Made by a program: the position numbers and the translations under genes
Shown here: positions 44,333 to 53,268 of the stretch, piece after piece
Layout: every line of letters begins with the position of its first letter
Position numbering within the stretch: the stretch's first letter is position 1
Assembly (NCBI GenBank): GCA_963792855.1
Contig: CAWBXZ010000003.1
Location: forward strand, 124,001-188,000
DNA: 64,000 bases
From: SG8-40 sp963792855
GTDB lineage: Bacteria > Pseudomonadota > Gammaproteobacteria > Burkholderiales > Eutrophovitaceae
Direction of reading: 5' to 3'
Notes under the pieces: generated by a model
Told to the model about the DNA's origin: nothing
Seen by the model: only the letters and a program-made list of their open reading frames with translations
Database searches by the model: none

Positions 44333-45856
44333 TCACATCGTCGGACCGAGTACCCAGGGCGCAAACTCGTCTTCACCATAGCCCCATTGTTCGCTCTTGG
44401 ATTTTTCGCCGGATGCCACTTTCAGGATCAGCTCGAATATCTGTTGCCCGACTTCTTCGATGGTGGCCTTGCCATCGACAATGGCCCCACAGTTCACGTC
44501 CATGTCTTCTTCCTGCTTCTGGAACAACGCGGAATTGGTCGCGAGCTTGATGCTGGGCGATGGTTTGCATCCATACGCGGAACCGCGCCCGGTCGTGAAA
44601 CAAACAATGTTGGCACCGCCGGCAACGTGACCGGTAACGGAAACCGGGTCATAGCCGGGCGTATCCATGAACACAAAACCCTTTGCAGTCACGCGCTCGG
44701 CGTACTCATACACGTCCATCATGCCTTGCGTGCCGCCCTTGGCCACGGCGCCGAGGGATTTTTCGAGTATGGTCGTCAAACCACCCGCCTTGTTTCCCGG
44801 CGAAGGATTGTTGTTCATTTCGCCACCGAGGCGCGTCGTATAGTCTTCCCACCACTTGATGCGCTTGACGAGTTTTTCGCCCACCTCACGGGAAACGGCG
44901 CGACGCGTCAGAAGATGCTCAGCCCCGTAAACTTCGGGCGTTTCGGACAACATCGCCGTGCCGCCATGCATGACCAGCAGATCGGCAGCCGCCCCGAGCG
45001 CCGGGTTCGCGGAGATGCCCGAATAGCCGTCGGAACCGCCGCATTCGAGCCCCAGCATGAGATGGCTCGCCGGGGCGGCTTCGCGCTTGACGCGATTGGC
45101 GTCCGGCAACATCTCCTTGATCATGGCAATGCCCTGCTCAACCGTCTTGCGCGTACCGCCGGTATCCTGAATGGTGAAAGCCTTGAGGCGGTCGCTGCGC
45201 TTGAGCCCCTGGGCAGCTAGCAAATTGTTGATCTGGTTCGCTTCGCAGCCGAGTCCGATCAAGAGCGACGAGTAGAAATTCGGATGAATGGCGTACCCGC
45301 CCAGGGTGCGGCGCAGCACCTCGATCGGCTCGCCATCCGCCCCCATTCCACAACCGGTACGATGGTGGATCGGCACCACGCCATCGACATTCGGGTATTG
45401 CGCCATGAAATCGTCGTCGAAGTGCTTCGCGATCAGTCGGCAAACATGCGCCGAGCAATTCACACTGGAGATGACGCCAAGATAGTTTCGTGTCGCCACC
45501 CGGCCGTCGTCGCGCTTGATTCCCATGAAAGTTGCCGGCTCGGCAACAAACTCGGTAGGCACGTAGTCTTCGCCGAACGCGTAATCACGCTCGAAATCGC
45601 CCATTGCAAGATTGTGCACATGCACATGGTCGCCTGGACTGATCGGCTGGGTAACGAATCCGATGATCTGGTTATAGCGGCGCACCGGATCGCCCGGCTT
45701 GAGGGCGCGAGTCGCAATCTTGTGCCCGGCCGGTATCGTCACGGCGGCGCGTACCTTTTCCTTGATGATCTCGGTTCCCGCTGGCAACTCGGCGCGGGCA
45801 ATCACAACATCATCCGCGGCATTGAGGCGAATCGTGAGATCGGCAGCTTGAAGCAT
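44333..45856 (-). CDS. UxaA family altronate/galactarate-type dehydratase
   Basis: A 507-residue dehydratase of the UxaA/GarD family, which removes water from sugar acids using a metal centre. The N-terminal SAF domain spans about residues 10-100 (VVIARAELPAGTEI, ATRALKPGDPV). The main domain has NYLGVISSVNCSAHVC, THRTGCGM-like HHRTGCGMGADGEP, LECGGSDGYSGISANPA and FTTGRGSAYGCKPSPSIKLA. The ATG at 45856 has a near-perfect AGGAGGAA. It lies downstream of a sugar ABC transporter, and an SDR and FAH hydrolase of the fuconate type are nearby, so the substrate may be a deoxy-sugar acid rather than altronate (inference). Confidence 0.87.
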   Translation of the reverse strand: MLQAADLTIRLNAADDVVIARAELPAGTEIIKEKVRAAVTIPAGHKIATRALKPGDPVRRYNQIIGFVTQPISPGDHVHVHNLAMGDFERDYAFGEDYVPTEFVAEPATFMGIKRDDGRVATRNYLGVISSVNCSAHVCRLIAKHFDDDFMAQYPNVDGVVPIHHRTGCGMGADGEPIEVLRRTLGGYAIHPNFYSSLLIGLGCEANQINNLLAAQGLKRSDRLKAFTIQDTGGTRKTVEQGIAMIKEMLPDANRVKREAAPASHLMLGLECGGSDGYSGISANPALGAAADLLVMHGGTAMLSETPEVYGAEHLLTRRAVSREVGEKLVKRIKWWEDYTTRLGGEMNNNPSPGNKAGGLTTILEKSLGAVAKGGTQGMMDVYEYAERVTAKGFVFMDTPGYDPVSVTGHVAGGANIVCFTTGRGSAYGCKPSPSIKLATNSALFQKQEEDMDVNCGAIVDGKATIEEVGQQIFELILKVASGEKSKSEQWGYGEDEFAPWVLGPTM

Positions 45857-46181
45857 GGTCTTCCTCCTGAATACGTTTCCAGCGAATGTTCCGCCCCATA
45901 GGCGGTCTGTGATTGCAGCACGTGAACTTCGCCGGTTCGGTGCCGGCATTATAAGCCTGCGGTTCGCGCGGAGGCGAGGATGCAGGATGCTGTCCAGAGC
46001 AAAACCGCGCCGGACGGCGGACCAAACGGCCGGGTACGCTGTGCCATGACAAGCCGCAACGCCGCACGACAATCGATATTGCGGTCGCCGCTGGGCGGCG
46101 TCACCGTCTTCGGAAGGCGGCGGTCGTCAATGCGCCAGCGGCAACCGGCGCTTGGGAAAATCGGGCCGCCGCTCGCGCGCC
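45857..46181. other. Gap between permease and dehydratase genes
   Basis: About 325 bases. Apart from the strong dehydratase ribosome site near its lower end I see no gene, terminator or clear promoter. The dehydratase may have its own promoter here or be read from the ABC transporter operon. Confidence 0.4.
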
Positions 46182-47051
46182 TCACTCCTTGACCGCCCCG
46201 GTCATGCCCGCAACGTAATACTCGACAAAAAACGAATACATGACCGCGACCGGCAGAGACCCCACCAGAGCGCCGGCCATCAGGGAACCCCAGTGGTATA
46301 CGTCGCCCTCCACCAGTTCCGTAATTACGCCTACCGGCACCGTCTTGTTCTCGGATGCCGAAATGAACGTCAACGCGTAGATGAATTCATTCCAGGAGAG
46401 CGTAAAGGCGAAGATTCCCGCCGAAATCAGCCCTGGCACCGCCAGCGGCAGCACAATACGCGTGAGGATCTGCCAACGGGTGGCGCCGTCGATCAGCGCA
46501 CACTCTTCGAGCTCAAACGGTATGGAGCGAAAGTAGCCCATCAACAGCCAGGTACAGAACGGGATCAGAAAGGTCGGATAGGTCAGGATCAGCGCCCAGC
46601 GCGAATCGAACATGCCAAGCTGGAAAACCATCGTCGCCAGCGGAATGAAAAGGATCGAAGGCGGAACCAGATACGCAAGAAATATGGCCAGACCGAGCTG
46701 GCGCGATCCTTTGAACCGCAAGCGCTCGATCGCATAAGCCGCGAACACGCTGGCCGCCAGCGACACGAACGTTGACACTACCGAAATAATGACCGTGTTC
46801 CACATCCACTCCGGATACGACGTGTCGACAAACAGTTTCCTGAAATGCTCCAGTGTCGGTTCCATCACCCAGAAAGGATTGCCTTCCGACGACAGTAACT
46901 CGGCATCGGGTTTGAAAGCGGTCAATCCCATCCAGTAAAACGGAAACAACAGGACAAACAGGAACAACAGCAACGGGATGTAGACCGTTACCCAGCGTCT
47001 GGGCAGCGATTCCAGGTAATGCATTCCTTCGCGCTGTTGCTTCTTTGCCAT
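46182..47051 (-). CDS. Carbohydrate ABC transporter permease (MalG type)
   Basis: A 289-residue inner-membrane permease with six hydrophobic segments. The EAA loop that contacts the ATPase reads EECALIDGATRWQILTRIVL. Family features include PFYWMGLTAFKPDAELL and the C-terminal FVEYYVAGMTGAVKE. The ATG at 47051 is preferred because AGGGGA precedes it and overlaps the more upstream ATG. It is 29 bases after its partner permease. Confidence 0.93.
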   Translation of the reverse strand: MAKKQQREGMHYLESLPRRWVTVYIPLLLFLFVLLFPFYWMGLTAFKPDAELLSSEGNPFWVMEPTLEHFRKLFVDTSYPEWMWNTVIISVVSTFVSLAASVFAAYAIERLRFKGSRQLGLAIFLAYLVPPSILFIPLATMVFQLGMFDSRWALILTYPTFLIPFCTWLLMGYFRSIPFELEECALIDGATRWQILTRIVLPLAVPGLISAGIFAFTLSWNEFIYALTFISASENKTVPVGVITELVEGDVYHWGSLMAGALVGSLPVAVMYSFFVEYYVAGMTGAVKE

Positions 47052-47080
47052 TTTCTTGCTTCCCCTCATTCAGGCCGACC

Positions 47081-47995
47081 CTATTTGTCAGCCCCGCCTT
47101 GCTGCCATTTACGGCGCTGGAGCCCGAAATACGAAAACAGGATCGCCGCCAGCAGGAAAGGAATCATGGCCGTGGCAATCGCCGCCCCCTCGCCGAGCGC
47201 GCCGCCCGGGATGGCACGCTGGAAGGAAAGCGTCGCCATGAGGTGCGTCGCATTGATCGGCCCGCCACGGGTTAGCACCCATATGAGCTGAAAATCGGTG
47301 AATGTGAACAGCACCGAGAAGGTCATTACCACGGCAATGATCGGCGAGAGCATCGGCAATGTGACGTTGCGGAACTGCTGCCACGGAGTCGCACCGTCAA
47401 TGGCTGCGGCTTCGTACAACGCGGGCGAGATCGTCTGCAAACCGGCCAGCAGGCAAATCGCCACGAATGGCACCCCGCGCCAGACGTTGGCGGCGATGGT
47501 GGATGCACGCGCCAGGTTCGGCTCGCCGAGGAAATTGATGTATTCGTCAATGAGCCCCAGTTTCACCAGCGTCCAGCTCAGCACCGAAAACTGCGTATCG
47601 TAGATCCACCAGAAGGCGATCGCCGAAAGAACCGTGGGCACGATAAAAGGCAGCAGCACAATGGCGCGCAGGAAAGACTTGAATGGCAGGTGCCGGTTGA
47701 GCAGCAAGGCCAGCCACAAGCCCAGAACAAATTTGATGACGCTCGCGACGACCGTGTACAGGAACGTATTGAAAATCGACAGGCGAAACACGCTGTCTTC
47801 CCAAAGCCATTGGTAATTCTCCAGCCCGATCCATTCTCCGCCCCGGCCCACCTTCGCGTCAGTGAAACCCAGCCACACCCCCAGCCCAAGCGGATAAGTC
47901 AAAAACACCAGCAGGATGGCCGCTGCGGGCAGCATGAACAGCAGACCGAGGACGTTGCGGTTGTCCAGCCAGCGATTCAGTGCTTGCGAACGCAT
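47081..47995 (-). CDS. Carbohydrate ABC transporter permease (MalF/UgpA type)
   Basis: A 304-residue inner-membrane permease with six hydrophobic segments. EAA loop: EAAAIDGATPWQQFRNVTLP. It pairs with the MalG-type permease to form the channel. The ATG at 47995 fits the family start (LGLLFMLPAAAILLVFLTYP); it lies 16 bases after the ATPase stop. Confidence 0.93.
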   Translation of the reverse strand: MRSQALNRWLDNRNVLGLLFMLPAAAILLVFLTYPLGLGVWLGFTDAKVGRGGEWIGLENYQWLWEDSVFRLSIFNTFLYTVVASVIKFVLGLWLALLLNRHLPFKSFLRAIVLLPFIVPTVLSAIAFWWIYDTQFSVLSWTLVKLGLIDEYINFLGEPNLARASTIAANVWRGVPFVAICLLAGLQTISPALYEAAAIDGATPWQQFRNVTLPMLSPIIAVVMTFSVLFTFTDFQLIWVLTRGGPINATHLMATLSFQRAIPGGALGEGAAIATAMIPFLLAAILFSYFGLQRRKWQQGGADK

Positions 47996-48011
47996 CAACG
48001 CGAAACCGGAA

Positions 48012-49103
48012 TCAGAGACGCTGCCCGGTTTCCGGGTCGAACAGGCAAGCCTTGCCGTCCAGCACACCGAGGCGGATACGGGTTGCCGGCGCAAACAGGT
48101 GGCGTTCTCTCGATATGGCGGCGACTTCCTTGCCGGCAATGCGGCAAAAAACCTGCGTATCCGCCCCGGTTGGCTCCGTGACGACGACTTCGGCTTCGAC
48201 GCCGGCCGCCGACGGCGCCGGACCATTCCCCGCCTCCCCGTTGATTACTAAGTGCTCGGGACGCACGCCGAGCACGACTTCACGCCCATCGGGCTCTTCG
48301 GTCGGCCCGGCCGCGAGCACGCAATCCGGCGCAAGGCGTACGGCACGCCCCGAAGGCGTCGTAACAAGGGTGCCCGTCAGGAAGTTCATCGCCGGCGAAC
48401 CGATAAACCCGGCCACGAACAGATTGACCGGGTAGTCATACAGATCAAGCGGTGACCCGATCTGTTCTACGTGCCCGCCGTTCATTACCACGATTTTGTC
48501 GGCCATCGTCATTGCCTCGATCTGGTCATGCGTCACGTAGACCGAAGTGGTTTTCAGGCGCTGATGCAACTCGCGTATCTCGGTTCGCATCTGCACACGC
48601 AGTTTTGCGTCGAGGTTGGATAAGGGTTCGTCGAACAGGAAAACCTGCGGCTTGCGAACAATGGCCCGCCCCATTGCAACACGCTGGCGCTGGCCGCCCG
48701 ATAGCTGCCGTGGAAAACGCTCGAGATATTCTTCAAGGCCCAGAATGCGGGCAGCCTCGTCGACGCGTTGGCGCTGCTCCTGTTTGCTGCGCCCGGCGAG
48801 CTTCATCGAGAAGGCCATGTTGTCGAATACGGTCATATGCGGATACAGCGCGTAGTTCTGGAAAACCATCGCAATGTCGCGCTGCTTGGGTGCGATCGCG
48901 TTCACCAACCTGTCGCCAATGTAAATCTCGCCCGCAGTGATTTCCTCCAGCCCCGCGATCATCCGCAGCAAGGTCGATTTACCGCAGCCGGAAGGACCGA
49001 CAAGGACGACGAATTCCCCATCGTCGATGTTTACATCGACGCCATGAACGACTTCCGTTCGACCGAAACTTTTCCGAACATGTTTCAGACTGACTGATGC
49101 CAT
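48012..49103 (-). CDS. ABC transporter ATPase, UgpC/MalK type
   Basis: A 363-residue ATPase driving sugar import. Walker A GPSGCGKST, signature LSGGQRQRVAMGRAI, Walker B VFLFDEPLSNLDAKL and the switch histidine in VYVTHDQIEAMTMADKI are all present, followed by the TOBE-type C-terminal regulatory domain from about residue 235. It leads the permease pair. No solute-binding protein gene is seen beside it or elsewhere in the window, so that subunit must lie elsewhere. Confidence 0.94.
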   Translation of the reverse strand: MASVSLKHVRKSFGRTEVVHGVDVNIDDGEFVVLVGPSGCGKSTLLRMIAGLEEITAGEIYIGDRLVNAIAPKQRDIAMVFQNYALYPHMTVFDNMAFSMKLAGRSKQEQRQRVDEAARILGLEEYLERFPRQLSGGQRQRVAMGRAIVRKPQVFLFDEPLSNLDAKLRVQMRTEIRELHQRLKTTSVYVTHDQIEAMTMADKIVVMNGGHVEQIGSPLDLYDYPVNLFVAGFIGSPAMNFLTGTLVTTPSGRAVRLAPDCVLAAGPTEEPDGREVVLGVRPEHLVINGEAGNGPAPSAAGVEAEVVVTEPTGADTQVFCRIAGKEVAAISRERHLFAPATRIRLGVLDGKACLFDPETGQRL

Positions 49104-49389
49104 GGCTCAATAATCAGTGCGTGCCGACCCGAGCCGTCCGCGCAATTGCAACGCGGCATGCGGATTCACCAGCCTTCACATAGCGGGCACCCGCAACTGA
49201 ATTCATCCGGTTGGCAGCCATTAGTCGGAGTTGAAGAGACTTTCCGGCGCAGTCTAATGCAATTGCGCTACCCCTCAAAGTCCCCTTACCCGGTGGCCGG
49301 TGTTGGTACACCGCCGTGGCCGCCGGAAAGGCCTGTGGCACAATACGGCCTTTCATGATTTCATCATGCACAATCAGGAGGGAAGCCGG
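49104..49389. promoter_or_regulatory. Divergent control region of the sugar-acid locus
   Basis: This 286-base gap separates the minus-strand transporter genes from the plus-strand dehydrogenase. A perfect inverted repeat CATGAT-TTC-ATCATG lies at 49353-49367, just before the dehydrogenase ribosome site AGGAGGGAAG. It could be an operator for a local GntR-, IclR- or LacI-type regulator, none of which is encoded here. I see no convincing -35/-10 pair. Confidence 0.45.
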
Positions 49390-50130
49390 ATGACCGGCAG
49401 GCTGAACGGTAAGCTGGCGTTCGTAACTGCGGCGGCGCAGGGGATCGGGCGCGCCACTGCTCAAGCCTTCGCGCGTGAGGGCGCTAAGGTCGTCGCCACA
49501 GACATCAACGAAGATAAACTGGCGGCACTATCCACGGTGGAGAATATCCAGACACAGCGGCTGGATGTGCTTGACGACGGCGCGGTCGCAAAAATGGCCG
49601 CCAAGGTCGGCACACCGGACATTCTGTTCAACTGTGCCGGCTTTGTTCATCATGGCACCATACTGGATTGCACTGATGATGACTGGGCATTTTCATTCAA
49701 TCTGAACGTGCGAAGCGCCTATGTGGTGACACGAAGCTTCCTGCCGGGAATGATTTCCAATGGCGGCGGTTCGATTATCAACGTCGCCTCCGTGTCCGGC
49801 TCCATCAAGGGCATACCGAACCGGTTCGTTTACGGGGCAACCAAAGCCGCTGTGATCGGAATGACGAAATCACTGGCGATCGACTTTGTGAAGAACAACA
49901 TTCGCGTCAACGCCATCTGCCCGGGTACTGTCGATACGCCGAGCCTGGGTGACCGGATAAAAGCGCTGGGTGATGAATCCAGGGCACGAGCGGAATTTGT
50001 CGCGCGCCAGCCCATGGGCCGGCTTGCTGCGGCGGAGGAAATAGCAGAAATGGCCGTGTATCTGGCGTCGGACGAAGCGCAGTTCGTGACCGGGCAGAGC
50101 ATGATCATCGATGGCGGCATCACAATCTGA
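49390..50130 (+). CDS. SDR dehydrogenase, 2-keto-3-deoxy-L-fuconate dehydrogenase-like
   Basis: A 246-residue classical SDR. The NAD motif is modified (VTAAAQGIGRATAQAFAREG), followed by ATDINEDKL typical of NAD users, then the catalytic YGATKAAVIG. It resembles KDF dehydrogenases and the related BDH2 family. Its position directly before an FAH-family hydrolase supports the KDF role: oxidation to 2,4-diketo-3-deoxy-L-fuconate. The start at 49390 has AGGAGGGAAG. Confidence 0.8.
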   Translation: MTGRLNGKLAFVTAAAQGIGRATAQAFAREGAKVVATDINEDKLAALSTVENIQTQRLDVLDDGAVAKMAAKVGTPDILFNCAGFVHHGTILDCTDDDWAFSFNLNVRSAYVVTRSFLPGMISNGGGSIINVASVSGSIKGIPNRFVYGATKAAVIGMTKSLAIDFVKNNIRVNAICPGTVDTPSLGDRIKALGDESRARAEFVARQPMGRLAAAEEIAEMAVYLASDEAQFVTGQSMIIDGGITI

Positions 50131-50170
50131 ATTGAACGACTAAGGCCGGAATCTTGAACGGGAGGAAACA

Positions 50171-51016
50171 ATGAAACTGGTACGTTATGGAGATGCAGGG
50201 AAAGAAAAACCGGGGCTGATGGATGCGCAAGGCACCATCCGCGACCTGTCGGGTGTAATCAGGGATATCGACGGCAGTGCAATCAGCGATGACGGTCTCG
50301 CCAAATTACGCGGCGTGGACGTGAATTCGCTTCCCAAGGTATCGGGAAATCCGCGGCTGGGCGTTCCGGTTGCCAGCGTTCAAAAACTGATTTGCATCGG
50401 TCTGAACTATTCGGACCATGCGAAGGAATCGAATATGCCGATTCCGACAGAGCCGGTCGTGTTCATGAAAGCCGTCAGCGCACTGACCGGACCCAACGAT
50501 ACGGTCATTCTTCCCAAAGGGGCGAAAAAGGGCGACTGGGAAGTGGAACTGGCATTCGTGATCGGCAAGACGGCTCGCAGCGTTGCGGAAAAGGACGCTC
50601 TTGATTACGTCGCCGGATACACGATCTGCAACGACGTATCGGAGCGCGAGTGGCAATTGGAGCACGGCAGCCAATGGTCCAAGGGGAAAAGTTTTGACAC
50701 ATTTGCACCCGTGGGACCCTGTCTTGTCACGCGCGATGAAATTGCCGATCCACATAACCTCGCCATGTGGCTGGAAGTCAATGGCAAACGCATGCAAACG
50801 GGAAATACCAACACCATGATCTTTGGTGTACCGAAACTGCTCTCGTACCTGTCCCACTTCGTCACCCTGATGCCGGGTGACATCGTTTCCACGGGCACAC
50901 CGCCGGGCGTCGGTATGGGTATCAAACCGAAACCGGTGTTTCTCAAGTCGGGCGACTCGATGCGTCTTGGCATCGACGGTCTGGGCGAACAAAAACAAGC
51001 CGTCACCGGCGGTTGA
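50171..51016 (+). CDS. FAH-family hydrolase, 2,4-diketo-3-deoxy-fuconate hydrolase-like
   Basis: A 281-residue fumarylacetoacetate-hydrolase-fold enzyme. The metal site appears as E-x-E in WEVELAFVIG with a downstream D in CNDVSEREWQ, and the C-terminal GDIVSTGTPPGVGMG motif is intact. Members cleave C-C bonds of diketo acids; with the adjacent dehydrogenase the likely products are pyruvate and lactate from a diketo-deoxy sugar acid (inference). It has a GGGAGGAA ribosome site. Confidence 0.83.
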   Translation: MKLVRYGDAGKEKPGLMDAQGTIRDLSGVIRDIDGSAISDDGLAKLRGVDVNSLPKVSGNPRLGVPVASVQKLICIGLNYSDHAKESNMPIPTEPVVFMKAVSALTGPNDTVILPKGAKKGDWEVELAFVIGKTARSVAEKDALDYVAGYTICNDVSEREWQLEHGSQWSKGKSFDTFAPVGPCLVTRDEIADPHNLAMWLEVNGKRMQTGNTNTMIFGVPKLLSYLSHFVTLMPGDIVSTGTPPGVGMGIKPKPVFLKSGDSMRLGIDGLGEQKQAVTGG

Positions 51017-51183
51017 CACGGTAATCGACGGACGGCCTCACCCTCGTTAGCGACTGAGGTCGGTGGCGTGGTGCGCCTGCGTGAAAGACGCCTCCCGCAA
51101 GGAAAAGCGCGCCGGCGTCCCGACCTGGCCGGTACGCCCGTCAAAGCGGCTGCCTTCAGTGTCCATTTACCCGGAACGATGTC

Positions 51184-51960
51184 ATGCGATTGCGACAAAC
51201 AATATTGATAATATCGTTGCTGTTTCTTCCCGGTGCCGCCAACGCACAGTTGGAACTGTCAGCCGGATTGGAGTACCTCGACTGGGAAGAAAATGTCTCT
51301 CCGCCTGTAACCGAACAGGGATGGTTGTTTACCCTGGGTGTGGGCTATACGCAGGAGCGCTACGAGGGCCTGGTTTTCGCCTATCGCGGGAAACTGTGGC
51401 TGGGGTCGGTCGACTACACTGGCGCCACGCTTTTCACCAACCAGCCGATATCCGGAACCACCGGGTACACGGGTCTGACGAACGAAGCACAAGTACGCTG
51501 GCGCAAACCGATGCAGGCCGGCGACTATAGTCTGGATCTGGTTGCCGGCCTCGGCATCGACGCCTGGCGGCGCGAACTTTCTTCTGTGCAACGGGAAGAT
51601 TATCTCGTCACTTATGTCCGCGCTGGAGTGGCCGCCGATTCGGAATACGAAAGCACGTGGATGTATGCTCTCGGGATAAAGTATCCGCTATGGGTCGGTG
51701 AGGATGCCCACCTCGACAGCATCGGCTTTGACAGCAATCCCGAGCTGAACCCCGGCGGAAAGGTCTCGCTCTATACGCATCTTGGCTACCGCCTTCGGGA
51801 CAATTGGGCGATCGTAGGCTACATCGACGGGTACCGTTTCAGCCGATCAAACGAAGAGGCAGTCAACGAAGTAGCGCAGGGATTCGGGCCAATGACCGTC
51901 TATCAACCGGCAAGCGACATGCTGCTGATCGGCATCCGGCTCGAGCACAGGTTACGCTGA
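51184..51960 (+). CDS. Predicted outer-membrane beta-barrel protein
   Basis: A 258-residue exported protein with a signal peptide (LIISLLFLPGAANAQ) and alternating amphipathic strands of barrel type (LELSAGLEYLDWEE, YRGKLWLGSVDYTGAT, GGKVSLYTHLGYRLRDNWA, LLIGIRLEHRLR). No specific family recognised; the end lacks the classical terminal phenylalanine. It may be a porin-like protein serving the upstream sugar genes, but this rests only on position. Confidence 0.7.
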   Translation: MRLRQTILIISLLFLPGAANAQLELSAGLEYLDWEENVSPPVTEQGWLFTLGVGYTQERYEGLVFAYRGKLWLGSVDYTGATLFTNQPISGTTGYTGLTNEAQVRWRKPMQAGDYSLDLVAGLGIDAWRRELSSVQREDYLVTYVRAGVAADSEYESTWMYALGIKYPLWVGEDAHLDSIGFDSNPELNPGGKVSLYTHLGYRLRDNWAIVGYIDGYRFSRSNEEAVNEVAQGFGPMTVYQPASDMLLIGIRLEHRLR

Positions 51961-52200
51961 CCCGGCTCGCAGGCAATGATGCCCGGAGGTCTGCCTGACT
52001 GACGACCCATACCAGTGTCACCCAGGCCTTCGTCGTGTTGGGCAGGGTGCCTCTCTCCCTGGTCGTCTGCGTCACGAAAGCCGGAAAATGGCAACCTGAT
52101 CAGCAGCGAATGAATCATCGCTCCAGGGTGATTTCCCGGCAACGTGCCCAAAAACTGGTGCCCTCCATGAAATAATGAGGCTCCTCCCGTTAACATACCC

Positions 52201-53193
52201 GTGACGCGCAAAACGATGCATCAATTGTGCACCGCTCCGATGATGGACTGGTCGGATCGCCACTGCCGCTATTTTTTCCGGCAGGTGGCACCGCACGCTC
52301 TCGTGTACACGGAAATGGTCACTACCGGCGCACTTGTTCACGGCGACATCGCACGTCACCTCGATTTCGATCCGGCGGAACACCCGGTTGCGCTGCAGCT
52401 CGGTGGCAGTGAGCCGGCCGATCTGGCGCGCAGTGCGAAACTGGGCGAATCCTGGGGTTACGACGAAATCAACCTCAATTGCGGGTGTCCGTCAGAACGC
52501 GTCCAAAGAGGCGCTTTTGGCGCCTGCCTGATGGCGGAGCCGCAACTCGTTGCCGATTGCGTCAAGGCGATGCAGGACGCCGTTTCGCTTCCGGTTACGG
52601 TGAAGCACCGGTTGGGAATCGACTCGATCGAGGACTATGACTTCGTACGGCGCTTCGTCGAATTACTTGCGGCAGCAGGTTGCCGGACGTTTATCGTTCA
52701 CGCCCGTAACGCCATACTCACGGGCTTGTCACCGAAAGACAACCGTCAGGTCCCGCCGCTGAAATACGATTACGTGTTCCGCCTGAAAACCGACTTCCCC
52801 GAGTGCACCATCGTGATGAATGGCGGCATCGACAACCTTTGCAAGGCATTGAAAGCGCTGGAACGGGTCGACGGCGTCATGCTGGGACGTGCCGCGTATC
52901 ATGACCCCTATCTGTTATCGGCACTTGATTGCGCAATACACGGGTCAGAACACGCACGCACACGGCAGGACATCGTTGAGCGCATGTGGCACTACGCCAG
53001 GCGCGAAGTCGCGCAGGGCACACCGCTGCGCGCAATCACCCGTCATATCCTGGGGCTCTATCATGGTCAGCCACGCGCCAGAAAATGGCGGCAAATGCTA
53101 TCGGACTCCAGACTGCTCGCGCACAACGATCCCGACCTCATTCTTCAAGCCCGGGACCTTGTTTCGGGGCGAGCAGAAGCGGCCGCGACGTAG
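52201..53193 (+). CDS. dusA: tRNA-dihydrouridine synthase DusA
   Basis: A 330-residue FMN enzyme reducing uridine at positions 20/20a of tRNA. Family features: CTAPMMDWSDRHCRYFFR, INLNCGCPSERVQRGAFGAC with the catalytic cysteine, VKHRLGIDSIEDYDF and the DusA-type MLGRAAYHDPYLL. The start is GTG at 52201, directly after a weak purine-rich site. Confidence 0.95.
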   Translation: MTRKTMHQLCTAPMMDWSDRHCRYFFRQVAPHALVYTEMVTTGALVHGDIARHLDFDPAEHPVALQLGGSEPADLARSAKLGESWGYDEINLNCGCPSERVQRGAFGACLMAEPQLVADCVKAMQDAVSLPVTVKHRLGIDSIEDYDFVRRFVELLAAAGCRTFIVHARNAILTGLSPKDNRQVPPLKYDYVFRLKTDFPECTIVMNGGIDNLCKALKALERVDGVMLGRAAYHDPYLLSALDCAIHGSEHARTRQDIVERMWHYARREVAQGTPLRAITRHILGLYHGQPRARKWRQMLSDSRLLAHNDPDLILQARDLVSGRAEAAAT

Positions 53194-53268
53194 GCAAGTC
53201 ACGCCTCGATCCTGTCCTCCAGCCTTTGCCAGGGCCCTCTTCACAGCAGGCGTGCGTGCGAACGCGCG

